From Teratosphaeria epicoccoides (lineage: Eukaryota > Ascomycota > Dothideomycetes > Mycosphaerellales > Teratosphaeriaceae): a DNA stretch of 64,000 nt. This document shows positions 55,597-64,000 of this stretch, piece by piece. The position numbers were made by a program, and so were the translations under genes. Within the stretch, counting starts at the first letter, position 1, and each line of letters starts with the position of its first letter. The DNA lies in contig JADDMT010000001.1 of NCBI GenBank assembly GCA_021401465.1, positions 1 to 64,000 on the forward strand. Direction: 5' to 3'. Below the pieces are notes generated by a model that saw only the letters and a list, made by a program, of their open reading frames with translations, made no database searches and was not told where the DNA came from.

Positions 55597-56193
55597 TCAG
55601 ATGTCATCAATGTCCACGTCCTCTCCACTTCCACTCTCATCGTCCTCGCCGAAATCGAAACCGATACCACCCTCCTCGTCTCCGCCGTACGTATCCGTCT
55701 CGTTGATTTTCGCGCTCTCCGGCAGTTCTCCGTACGCCTTCAAGCTTCTCGCCTCATCTGCGCTGTACTTCAGGATAACATCGCCCTTCTCGTCCTGATA
55801 GTCGCGGAGAGACAGCAGGATAATGTCTCCTTGGTTTATCCAGACTTTCTTGCGCAGCTTGCCGCGGATGTGGCCCAGACGCTTGGAGCCGTCGAAGCAC
55901 ATAGCTTCTAGACGACCGTTGCCGAGCATTTTGAGGACTTGTGCGTATTCTGTTTGAATTGCATCATGAGTGTCTGTTGAGAAGGGAAGTATGGTAGGAA
56001 GTGCTGTGCTCACCTTGACCCTCCTCCTTGAACGTGAGTTCACGCTTCTCGTTGTCGTTCTCGTTCTTTCCTCTCCTCCTATTCTTACCTCCCTGTACAC
56101 CATGCGTGGTCAGTATAGGCCTTTCCCGCCACCATACTACCCGCCATGCGCTGGCGAGTGCATAATACCAACCTTTCCCTTGTTCTTCGGCAT
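55597..56193 (-). CDS. TIF11: Translation initiation factor eIF1A
   Basis: Exons 56173-56193 (seven codons), 56014-56092 and 55597-55949 give 150 residues, the normal eIF1A size. The basic N-terminus (MPKNKGKGGKNRRRGKNEN) is followed by the OB-fold: EYAQVLKMLGNGRLEAMCFD, KRLGHIRGKLRKKVWINQGD and IILLSLRDYQDEKGDVILKY. The C-terminus is acidic and ends DVDIDDI, which contacts eIF5B. eIF1A binds the 40S A site and promotes scanning and start-site choice. The tiny first exon followed by a phase-0 intron is common for this gene in filamentous fungi. The divergent gene to the right starts only about 235 bp away. Confidence 0.95.
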
Positions 56194-56427
56194 GTTATCC
56201 CTCGCTCTTCCGTGCTTGACTCGGATATATTCTGCGGCTTCGTCGCCTGGTGTTAAGAGTCCGTAGCTGGGTCGGTGGAAGAGTGTCTGGTGAGAGTGGG
56301 GAGAATGTTTGTGAGTGCCCAGCGCTTGCAGGTATGACACACTTTGGGTGGCGCGAGTGGTGGGATTGTCCGTACATAGTGTGGCGCAGTCTCGAGCGCA
56401 CAATTTACTGTTGCTCCACCCTTTCAC
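56194..56427. promoter_or_regulatory. Divergent promoter region eIF1A / hypothetical gene
   Basis: Two genes start away from each other across 234 bp, so this must serve as a shared promoter. I see no TATA box. Confidence 0.4.
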
Positions 56428-57078
56428 ATGCGACTTCTTTATGCACTGGATGTTGCACACCGACTCTCACGAATGTCCCCGGTAGCGAAAGCTGCTCGTG
56501 ATGGCCTCAAGCCAAATGTAAACTCCATCAAGCCTGCGGCGCGAGCTGCTACGCCCTCATTTCGACCAGCGGACTTCTTGTCCATCCAATACCAAGCCTT
56601 CCCGAAACCGCTCGATGATGCCGCCACCCTTTATCCAACACGCGAGATCGCTGCAGACGACTCCCACCCATTGTTCCCACGGATCAAACAGCGGATCGAC
56701 AGTTTCGACCCGAACAAGCTGCATTGGCGCGTGCAATGTAAAGTCGAGGTCAGCAACAGTGCATTTATCAGAGGATGGGCAGCGAGACGGCTGAAGAATG
56801 CATTTGCAAGGAAGCTCGGACAGAATGGGTTCGACCGAGAAGGCCAGTTCAATAATGGGCCACGTGCGGACGAATCACGCAGAGAGTCTCTCACCGGCGC
56901 ACTAAATGTGCTCATCAAAAAGCACGACCTCAGTCTCACAGCTTCCAAGGACCAGGTCAACATGAGTGCAGACTGGATCTTCGGCGTAATCCAGGAAAGA
57001 AGACGCGGCGCTCTGCTGAAGCGGCAACGTCAAGAAAAGCATCGACCTGCCCCAGACCCGCGTAGCAAAGATCTTTAG
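56428..57078 (+). CDS. Conserved hypothetical protein, possibly mitochondrial
   Basis: A single exon of 216 codons. The first 35 residues (MRLLYALDVAHRLSR, SPVAKAARDGLKPN) are basic, lack acidic clusters and could form an amphipathic mitochondrial presequence. The core contains SIQYQAFPKPLDDAATLYP, KLHWRVQCKVEVSNSAF and IRGWAARRLKNAFARKLG, and a final part with LNVLIKKHDLSLTASKD and ADWIFGVIQERRRG. The basic helix after a beta-strand-rich segment recalls RNA-binding proteins, and the VSNSAFIRGWAARRLKNAF block faintly resembles the bacterial RNase P protein motif, but this is speculation. Coding bias and a long single frame support a real gene. A second possible start is the methionine at residue 16. 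Confidence 0.65.
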   Translation: MRLLYALDVAHRLSRMSPVAKAARDGLKPNVNSIKPAARAATPSFRPADFLSIQYQAFPKPLDDAATLYPTREIAADDSHPLFPRIKQRIDSFDPNKLHWRVQCKVEVSNSAFIRGWAARRLKNAFARKLGQNGFDREGQFNNGPRADESRRESLTGALNVLIKKHDLSLTASKDQVNMSADWIFGVIQERRRGALLKRQRQEKHRPAPDPRSKDL

Positions 57079-57649
57079 TCCTGAGATTCACGCCGATCAA
57101 AGGCCACAGTAAATCCAGATCCTTCCATCTCTCTACGCAATCCGCCTGCTCTACCACCAAACAGGGAAGCCGTACGTAATCAAGTCTAATTCTACGTCTC
57201 CGACGAAAATCTGCGCAAAGACGAGCATCTCTCCTCCGTGACCTGCGGCCTAAATAACCGACCCGTCTGTCCTCCGAGACTATGCTCGTACCCTGAGATG
57301 AAGCAATTTGGCCAGCCGTCTGCCATTGTGTCGCGAGAAAGTCGATACATCGGGCCGCGCAAGGTTGATGAGGCGCGTGTCGCTGGACGGGTCGAGGTGG
57401 AATGATGAAATACAGGATCTGAAGGCACAGGAAACTGATCAAAGCAAGTTTTCCGTCTGCCACCTTATGAAGCGATAGCCCACTTCAATCCACACATGAG
57501 CGGTCTCTCAGAACTGCCCACTAGCGGACATAGACCTTCTCGTTCCGATCTAGGCAAGTGGGACCGCGCATCACTCCAGCATTGAGGTGAGCGCAAAGCA
57601 GCCGCGCCCTCATCGCACATTCCTGCTCCTCGCGCCATCCAACTCCGAA
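57079..57649. other. Gene-free stretch
   Basis: A minus-strand frame of 168 codons (56957-57463) begins with a hydrophobic stretch but then becomes arginine-rich without coding bias, so I did not accept it. This is probably the 3' flank of the upstream gene and the promoter of the next. Confidence 0.4.
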
Positions 57650-58305
57650 ATGGAACAACCCTTCCATTCCACATTCCTGCCCCCAGGCTTGCTCCAATAC
57701 ATCTGCTTCATCACGATCCCAACAATCTCACTATCTCTCATCGCATACAATGTCGACTTCAAGCATTTGACGCCCGTGGTGCTCACGAATGCTTTGGCAT
57801 CTGCGATAGAGGTCTGGTATTTCTGCTCAGGTAGATAAGGAGACCCGCAAGCAGTGTCCTGGACTGATGATTTTTGAGAACTGACGATTGCGAATGTAGG
57901 GCCCGCGCAGGCATAGTCGACCAGGAGAGTGGTTGGAACAAGAGAGTCAGGTGGAGCATGACGCTGTTCATGATTACTTATGGGGTTTACGGACCGCTAC
58001 TACTTGCGGACTTCTCTTTTTGGAGGAGTTCGGCAGCGTGTGCTATGAAGGGCGCGAAGGCACGGCAAACTAATCACGATAGAAGAGAGCTTCGTTCGGT
58101 TTTTGCTAGGAGGCAACAGCCCGATTTCTACCAAGTCGGTGATATCGTTCTGTCTCATTGTATCATGAATGCCACAATGCCGCTATGCGCGCTTTCCTTC
58201 AGTGCTGCAAGTAAACAATGTCGCCTGCCGAAAAATGGCACCAACCAATGCTGGGTATCAACGCCCCATGCATCCCGTCCCGTCATCACCAATGATGCAT
58301 TATAA
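57650..58305 (+). CDS. Small hypothetical membrane protein
   Basis: Exons 57650-57830 and 57911-58305 join in phase 1 over an 80-nt intron (donor GTAGAT, acceptor GCGCAG), giving up to 191 residues. Two hydrophobic segments are clear: LLQYICFITIPTISLSLIAY and, just after the splice, MTLFMITYGVYGPLLLADFSFW, with NALASAIEVWYFCS between them. The splice links two stretches of similar membrane character, which is the main evidence for it. After DFSFWRSS the sequence becomes basic and less convincing; the true end may come earlier through another splice. I do not recognise the family. The position between two convergent genes gives no functional hint. Confidence 0.45.
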
Positions 58306-58458
58306 CGCCCGTGATCCCACTCACCCATCAATATCATCCTCCTTCTCATCACTATCACCCTCATCATTCGATCCATCATCCCGCCTAGCGTCAACCTCTC
58401 TGTGTGAACGCCCGACAGTCCTGTGCCAGATCTCATTCTTGAAATAGGAGGACCAATC

Positions 58459-59451
58459 CTACCGGAACCCCGCCTGCTCTCTACTCGCCGCATGTCTTGC
58501 GTTCAGCTCCGCAAACCACTGGTGCTGCAACGCCTGCTGCGCCGAACATCGCATCTCCGGTCGCATTTGCAGCATCAGATTCAATAGGTGCAGTCCGTCG
58601 CGATCCACACTCGGCAGAATATGCCGTAGCTCCTGCGTCGCGTATACTGGCCAATTGTTCTTGTACTCCGGGAATTGCGTGATGCCCGGCCAGCTGCGCT
58701 CGCTCGGCGTGCCCATTAACCGGAAGATCTTGAGGAGCTGGTCTTCGTTCGTGGTTCCGGGGAAGAGCGGGCGTCCCGTGAACATCTCGGCCATTATGCA
58801 CCCGGCGCTCCATATGTCGATGCTTGTGTTATAAGTGCGGGAGCCGAGGAGGACGTCGGGCGCGCGGTACCAAAGCGTCACGACTTCGTTGCTGAAGGTG
58901 TTGACTGGAATGCCGAAGGCGCGAGCTAGACCGAAGTCTGCGAGCTTGAGCTGCCCGGCCTGATTGATAAGCAGGTTCTGCGGCTTCAAGTCTCTGTGCA
59001 GGACGCGGTTGTCGTGGCAGAAGGCGATGCCGCGCAGCATCTGCCACATGAAAGACTTGATGGTGACGGGGTCGAGGGCGCCGCGTGGGCCACCCGTGGG
59101 CGAGATGTAGGAGTCCATGTATTTCTTGAGATCTTTGTCCATGTACTCGAATACGAGCATGAGTTTGTTTTCTGTATGAATGACATCGTAGAGTGAGACG
59201 ATGTTCTCATGTTTGAGCTCTTTCATGAGGGAAATCTCGCGGATAGCGGTGCTGGGTGTGCCTTCTTCGCTGTCGAGGTGAATTTCCTTGAGGGCGACAA
59301 AGGCGCCGGTTTGGCCATTGCGGCCTTTGAAGACCTGGGATTGTCAGCATACGTGCCTGCCTAGCTGAGTGGGAATGGACCTCACAGTCGCATATGTGCC
59401 CTCACCCAGCTTTTCCAGCTGCTGGAAGCTGTTGGGGTGTCGCTTGTCCAT
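58459..59451 (-). CDS. PHO85: Cyclin-dependent kinase PHO85 / CDK5-like
   Basis: Exons 59386-59451 and 58459-59334 give 313 residues. The kinase is complete: LGEGTYATVFKGRNGQ glycine loop, FVALKEIHL lysine, the diagnostic cyclin-binding helix TPSTAIREISL, HRDLKPQNLLIN catalytic loop, LADFGLARAFG and the T-loop NTFSNEVVTLWYRAPDVLLG. The T-loop carries serine where CDK1/2 have the activating threonine, as in Pho85 and CDK5. Pho85 with its cyclins controls phosphate signalling, glycogen, the cell cycle and morphology. The intron is 51 nt. Upstream, the leader contains a GAA repeat. CBP4 is divergently transcribed about 620 bp away. Confidence 0.95.
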
Positions 59452-60070
59452 TGGCTCGACTGCCTGCCCACCGCCCAAGCTTCTCACGCTGATGTTGCTG
59501 TCGTTGCGGTCTCCCACGCTCAGTGTGCCAACGTGGGTAGGCTGCAGGCGAATATCAGGCGGCTCTTTCCGCGTATACTTGGGATGCCAGAGTATCGCGC
59601 GCGCAGTCGTCAGGTTCTCTGCGACTTCGAGCTGGGATGAGGCGGTGTTTGCTCGACTGGCCGTGGGGCGCGCGGAGGAAGCGGAAGAAGAAGAAGAAGA
59701 AATGGAACAAGAAGAGTTGGTGGGGAGTGAGGACGCCGTGGTGAATATTACCTGTGGAAAGATGGTGCTGGGATGTGTTTAGAATAGCTGGCTGTGTACC
59801 TTAGCTCTGCGGTAAAGTCTGAAGACGAATGATCTGCGCCGAATATTCAAACAACCAGGCAGGGACCAGCGGGCGCCTGCAAGAATAGCCCGGTCGTCAA
59901 GGGCAGTAGCCGCCGGCTATAAATCACGGACCACGCGACAGACCTTGTTTGTCCGAGTATCAATAATTCATCAATTGCTTACCTATTCGCCCACCGGCGC
60001 GTGGAAAGATCATCCACTGGCTCACAAGCACCTCCACAGCTCTCCTGGACAGATATAAGACGAAACCACA
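59452..60070. promoter_or_regulatory. Divergent promoter PHO85 / CBP4 with TATA box and GAA repeat
   Basis: A GAA microsatellite lies at about 59680-59703, within the PHO85 leader on the opposite strand. A TATAAAT sequence at 59918-59924 lies about 150 bp before the CBP4 ATG and is correctly oriented for it. No gene is seen. Confidence 0.5.
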
Positions 60071-60530
60071 ATGAAGACCGTCACGTGGGTGAAAATGCTG
60101 GCTTCCGGTGGCGTACTGTGCATCGGAGGCCCAGCATTAATCTACTACGTTACGCCAACCGAGGAAGAACTATTCCTGGTACTTCACGTATCCCTCACAT
60201 CCATCATGCGTCTACTAAGATGTTTCAGCGATACAACCCAGACCTCCAACGACGCTCCCTCGAGCGTCGACAAGAGAGGCAGGAAGATTTCGACAACTTC
60301 GTCTGCAAATTGAAGGAGTACTCGAAGAGTGATAAGCCTAGTACGCTGAGGTCACAGGAAGACGATTCTTTGCTGCTGGCAGTGCTAATGTGATCACAGT
60401 CTGGACTGTCTGGGAGCAAGACGTCGAGAGGCGCAGAGCACTCGGCATCACGCAGGAGCTCGACCGGAGAAAGGCTGCAGAGGCGGAGGCGGAGGCGAAG
60501 AAAGCAGAGATGCAGAAGTCGTTGAAGTAG
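60071..60530 (+). CDS. CBP4: Cytochrome bc1 complex assembly factor CBP4
   Basis: Three exons (60071-60178, 60229-60340, 60400-60530) give 116 residues. One membrane helix near the start (WVKMLASGGVLCIGGPALIYYV) is followed by the family motif TPTEEELFLRYNPDLQRRSL, then DFDNFVCKLKEYSKSDKPIW, and a charged helical tail rich in Ala/Glu (RRKAAEAEAEAKKAEM). Cbp4 is an inner-membrane protein that binds newly made cytochrome b with Cbp3-Cbp6 during complex III assembly. Introns are 50 and 59 nt; the first has a CTACTAAG-like branch region close to its acceptor. The gene is short and easily missed because no single frame covers it. Confidence 0.92.
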
Positions 60531-60919
60531 TAGAGGATGTGCTGTGGTGATGCAGAGGAGCACTCCCGGCCTACGAAAATGGATTGGCAAACATGAAACC
60601 TCGTTGGGAGTATCATGCTGAATATGCAGTCATATCACCCACCGTTGAGATTGACCGTGCCATCATCAACTCACTGGCAGATCAATGCTTGATGTCACGT
60701 TCTGGTCCAGCGCCCGATTTTGACTTGCCGCACGATGGCGAAGCTCCAGACGGACTGGTGAGGGTGTCACGAAGATCGACGCACCGCAATGAGTATCAAT
60801 GAAGTCGGTCAAGACCAGCTTCATTGACTGTTGATAGATCTCTTCTCGAGCCTCATGGCATTTTTTGGCATACACCATTACCAGTAAACACATCCACAGT
60901 CTCCCAACTCCCGAAAGCT
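60531..60919. other. Short intergenic region
   Basis: A convergent 3' region after CBP4. No feature is seen. Confidence 0.45.
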
Positions 60920-61741
60920 TTAGTCTCGACCCTTCGATCCCTTCGCCACAGATCCGCCATTGCCATCCCGCTCCTTCTTAACACCACCTTCGCCTCCGCC
61001 CACAGCCTTCGCAAAAGCAAGAGGCCATCCTTCAAGCAGCCCACTAGCCCCAGCCCTCGCATCCGCCTTCCGCTTCAGCTCTGCCTTCAGCCGAACCACC
61101 TCTTCAGACCGATTCCAAATCACGTGATCCCTCCTGCAGACCGTCAGAGCGACCACCGGCGGAGTCGCCTTCCGCCGTGGCTGTGGCACCTGATCCTCGA
61201 CCTCCTCAATGCTCTCGCCCTTGTCCATCCCCATCGGCAGATCCTCCTCGTCATCATCCATGTCCTCGTCCGCTCGTGTACCTCCCTGATACTCATCCAA
61301 ATATGCCCGAGAACCCTTCAACAACCACGCCTCGTCCTCCTCTTCTCCACCTCATGATTCCGGAAACACCTCTCTAGCCGGCCTCTGCTTGGCCTTCCCG
61401 CTCCATCGCTCACGAAGCTTCTCCTTCCGCTTTAGTACAAGCATGTTCATCCGATGCTCAGCCGTCACAAGCTGTGATTCCGTGTCCTTTTAAATAAAAT
61501 CCAAAAGGTGATTCTGAATGACCTGGCGCTCGGCCTGACGATATTTGTAGAACTTCCTCTTTCGGTCACGCAAGGAGTCTTTGGCATGCTCGAGCGTTGA
61601 TGGAGTCGGCGTGGCTGTGTCTGATAGCGGTGGCGCTGCCATGTTGTGCTCAGCGGGCCTGTTTTGGAGCTGCGACGGTGTCATCACTGGGCTCGTTGAG
61701 CTCGAGCGCTGAACAAGAGGTGGTTGTGGCGTCGATCGCAT
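60920..61741 (-). CDS. Charged hypothetical protein with uncertain internal splicing
   Basis: I do not recognise the family. One minus-strand frame looks coding over the whole stretch but is interrupted by TAA (61490-61492) and TGA (61352-61354). The TAA disappears if 61472-61522 is a 51-nt intron (donor GTCATT, acceptor ACAG), joining KYRQAERQ to LVTAEHRMNMLVLKRKEK. The TGA could be removed by a 63-nt intron at 61351-61413 (good donor GTGAGC, poor acceptor GAG), leading into EEEDEAWLLKGSRAYLDEYQ and an acidic then basic C-terminus. Otherwise the protein ends at VFPES (112 residues). Helical, lysine/arginine-rich and acidic blocks suggest a nuclear protein, but this is a guess. Confidence 0.38.
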
Positions 61742-62039
61742 TGATGGATCAATCTCGTTGCTGAGTCAACCCCTGTGGTGTTGTATATTGAAGTAATTGT
61801 AGAGGTGTCCTCTGTCAGGAGACCGCTTGGATGATGAGGGCTTATGCTTGATTTCGAGCTGCTTGTGATGAGTTGCATATCTGATGACTTGATGCGGACA
61901 GGACTTGTGAGACCGACCAAGCTTGTGATCGACCAAGGTAGCATTGAGAGTGAGAGTGAGCGAATGAAATCTGGGCCTTCTTTGATCTCGATCGACTAGA
62001 TATCTGTCCTGTTGCATCTTGTGACATAGGAGATATGGA
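61742..62039. other. Short intergenic region
   Basis: This is the promoter of the uncertain gene and the 3' flank of RAD1. Nothing else is supported. Confidence 0.45.
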
Positions 62040-64000
62040 CTACTCATCCCCAATATCCCAAACACTCCTCCCAAAAAACGCCCCAATCTGCCTCGCACTC
62101 TCCCTCCCAATCAACCTACTCAACTCCTCAAACTCCGCATTCGCCACCGCTTGCACATCCCTATACTCCAACACCAACCTCTGCAGTGCCTTAGGCGTAA
62201 CCCCAGGAACCGCCCTCAACATCTCCTGCGGGACCTGAGTGAACGTCCTACCCTCTGGATCATCACCCTCCGCCAAACCAATCTGCACCGCCTTGATCGG
62301 GTCCGGCTCTTCCTGCTGCTTCTTGAGTTCTTCAAAGATCTCGGCTGTTTGGTAGGGAGAGGAAGACCATATGATGCGCAGGCGCGGGAAGGCGAGGGTG
62401 AGGAGAACGAGTTTGCTTTGTAGGTCGTTGCCGACGATGCTGCTGCTTCCTAAGGAGCTGGAGAGGTCGGCGAAGGGCTCGAGTGTGAAGGCCTTTTGGG
62501 CGTCGAATTCGATGAGGAGCATGGGCGATTTGTAATGCTGCAGCATAGTTTCGGCCTGGTTGTAGAGGCGACCGTCGGCGAACGAGGAAACGAGGTCTTT
62601 GATGGATTTGCGCTCGATGCAAATTTGCGGAGTGAGCACGTAGTCGCCGACTGTGAGCATGCAGGGGATGATCATCAGGTTGCGGCCATGCAGGAGGGAA
62701 GGCAAGCTGGAGCGGAACTCGCGAACGTCGACAACGACGCGGGGCGGTTCGGCGGTAGCGGCGAGACGGCCGCCGCCTGCTATTCTTGTGTTGACTGTGC
62801 GGAGGAAGGATTCTTGCGGGTCCAGGTTGGCGTTGTCGTGCGTGAAGGTCAGAGCCATGTTCGCTCGCTCTCGGATGAGCTTGGTGAAGGCATCTTTCTC
62901 GCGCCGCACAGCAGATAGATATCTCTGCTCTTCCACACTACCGCCGTAGTATAAGAAATACACCCGCACCTGCCTGCTGTGGCTGCTGCGATACACCTCT
63001 ATCCGCCTAATGAACGCCGCATCCGGCTCATACATTACAACATACCTGGGCTTGATTTCCTCGAGTAGGTGGTCGTCCATGTCGCCGTCATAAGGGTGTA
63101 CGACCACCAAATCTTTCATATCGTACAATTCGTAATAATCTTCCATATCATCCAGTGGATCGGCGCCTACGTCGAGTTTGACGCCTTCTTCCATGTCGTT
63201 AGGTGCAAGCTCGTGCATCAGAGCTTGAATGTGTGCGTCTTTGTCGCCTGCAACACTGACGCTGCCGCTCGCAGTGCGCTGCACCGTGGCTATATTACCG
63301 CCACCACGTACGCGTCTTCGCTTGTTCGGCGGTGCCCGACCTCTGTTTGGCTGCCCGCTCGGCTGTGAAGCGGTGCCGTTGATCGCTTTCTGGTTCTCCG
63401 CAAAAAGATTACTGCTGACTCTCGCAAAATCGCGCTTCCATTGCAAATAGTTGCGCAGCTTTCGTCGCATCATGAAATTCGCACTCGGCTTCCTTTCGTT
63501 GGGTAGTCCATCCTCATTTTCGGGGTTGCTATTGCCATTAGCTGTGTCACCATCATCGGTGTGCATGGTTTGCAGGAACTCGCGAAGCTGCCTGCATGTG
63601 CCCTGATCACCGCACATGACAAGAATGCTGCCACTGCTCTCGTCCATCGGCCGCGGATTGAGATACATGTCGCTCTCGATCTCCTCCAAGATCTCAGCCA
63701 GTAGACTCCATTTCGGCAGCTCCTCCAGCACTGGGTTCAGTCCTTCCCCATCTGCTGCAGCTCTACCCTCTGAGATCTTCCCAGTATACACACGCCGCTT
63801 CGCAGTATCAAACAGCGTATGCGCAGCGTCCAGGAACAGCCACGGGCTCTGACTCTGCCTCGTTGAGCCTGGCGGCGGAGACGAGGCAGCTAGGACGGTA
63901 TCGAGGTACTTGTTGAAGCTCACAGCATCGAACGTAAGCAGACTATGGAGTATCGTTCTTAGCAGTGACAGGTCGCGTACGATTTGCTTCGTCCTGAAAC
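62040..64000 (-). CDS. RAD1: DNA repair endonuclease XPF/RAD1, C-terminal part (runs off the window)
   Basis: The frame is open from the stop at 62040 to the window end, so about 650 C-terminal residues are visible and the 5' part is missing. The methionine at 63923 is internal: upstream in-frame sequence (LLTFDAVSFNKYLDTVLAAS) matches the family. The ERCC4 nuclease is intact: VVDVREFRSSLPS, VGDYVLTPQICIERKSIKDL (the ERKxxxD metal site) and MLLIEFDAQKAFTL. A C-terminal tandem helix-hairpin-helix region (LRAVPGVTPKALQRLV) follows and should pair with the Rad10/ERCC1 partner. A basic patch (PPNKRRRVRG) may be a nuclear signal. The enzyme cuts 5' of lesions in nucleotide excision repair and trims flaps in recombination. 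Confidence 0.95.
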   Translation of the reverse strand, partial: FRTKQIVRDLSLLRTILHSLLTFDAVSFNKYLDTVLAASSPPPGSTRQSQSPWLFLDAAHTLFDTAKRRVYTGKISEGRAAADGEGLNPVLEELPKWSLLAEILEEIESDMYLNPRPMDESSGSILVMCGDQGTCRQLREFLQTMHTDDGDTANGNSNPENEDGLPNERKPSANFMMRRKLRNYLQWKRDFARVSSNLFAENQKAINGTASQPSGQPNRGRAPPNKRRRVRGGGNIATVQRTASGSVSVAGDKDAHIQALMHELAPNDMEEGVKLDVGADPLDDMEDYYELYDMKDLVVVHPYDGDMDDHLLEEIKPRYVVMYEPDAAFIRRIEVYRSSHSRQVRVYFLYYGGSVEEQRYLSAVRREKDAFTKLIRERANMALTFTHDNANLDPQESFLRTVNTRIAGGGRLAATAEPPRVVVDVREFRSSLPSLLHGRNLMIIPCMLTVGDYVLTPQICIERKSIKDLVSSFADGRLYNQAETMLQHYKSPMLLIEFDAQKAFTLEPFADLSSSLGSSSIVGNDLQSKLVLLTLAFPRLRIIWSSSPYQTAEIFEELKKQQEEPDPIKAVQIGLAEGDDPEGRTFTQVPQEMLRAVPGVTPKALQRLVLEYRDVQAVANAEFEELSRLIGRESARQIGAFFGRSVWDIGDE

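Noticed and set aside
56957..57463. Minus-strand frame starting with a signal-peptide-like stretch
   Set aside because: After about 60 residues it is arginine-rich and overlaps the 3' end of a better-supported plus-strand gene; there is no family resemblance.

Overview
This is a eukaryotic, filamentous-ascomycete chromosome segment, most likely from a Dothideomycete. The evidence is many short introns (about 49-140 nt) with GT...AG ends, moderately GC-rich coding sequence with C/G-rich third positions, and clear orthologues of fungal genes (ERV1, MIC19, RFT1, SUB1, ATG26, PEP4, WEE1, UBA4, VAC7, HFI1, LAS17, eIF1A, PHO85, CBP4, RAD1/XPF). The lineage is inferred from remembered protein resemblance, not from a search. 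I found no rRNA, convincing tRNA, CRISPR array, intact transposon or biosynthetic cluster.

Layout. 1-5 kb: the 3' end of a family-2 glycosyltransferase (+), the sulfhydryl oxidase ERV1 (-), a small unrecognised gene behind a TATA box (+) and MIC19 (-). 5-13 kb: RFT1 (+, sharing a short divergent promoter with MIC19), a serine-rich conserved protein (-), an aquaglyceroporin-like channel with an unusual second pore motif (-) and SUB1 (-). 13.6 kb: a small secreted beta/gamma-crystallin-like protein (+). 14.8-28.3 kb: ATG26 (-), vacuolar protease PEP4 (-), a Golgi-type GT8 glycosyltransferase (+) and WEE1 (-). 28.3-39.5 kb is gene-poor at both ends and carries an alcohol acetyltransferase, UBA4 and a CorA-like gene whose frame is broken several times (all -). 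39.5-46.7 kb: VAC7, HFI1/ADA1, an HMG-box gene only 12 bp behind HFI1, and a 2H phosphoesterase (all +). 46.7-49.6 kb is a gene desert with an AT-richer island. 49.6-64 kb: a GH31 glycosidase (+), LAS17 (-), eIF1A (-), two small conserved genes (+), PHO85 (-), CBP4 (+), an uncertain gene (-) and the 3' part of RAD1/XPF (-), which runs off the window.

The genes are mainly housekeeping and belong to unrelated pathways: mitochondrial biogenesis (ERV1, MIC19, CBP4), glycosylation and wall (GT2, RFT1, GT8, GH31), vacuole and autophagy (ATG26, PEP4, VAC7), transcription and cell cycle (SUB1, HFI1, WEE1, PHO85), tRNA thiolation (UBA4), translation (eIF1A), actin (LAS17) and DNA repair (RAD1). I see no coherent new system. 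The most unusual points are the frame-broken CorA-like gene, the HFI1/HMG-box tandem, an in-frame stop inside an otherwise coding region near 61.35 kb, the NLA pore motif of the aquaporin and the candidate secreted effector. Exon boundaries were derived by hand from splice consensus and frame continuity; none has transcript support.
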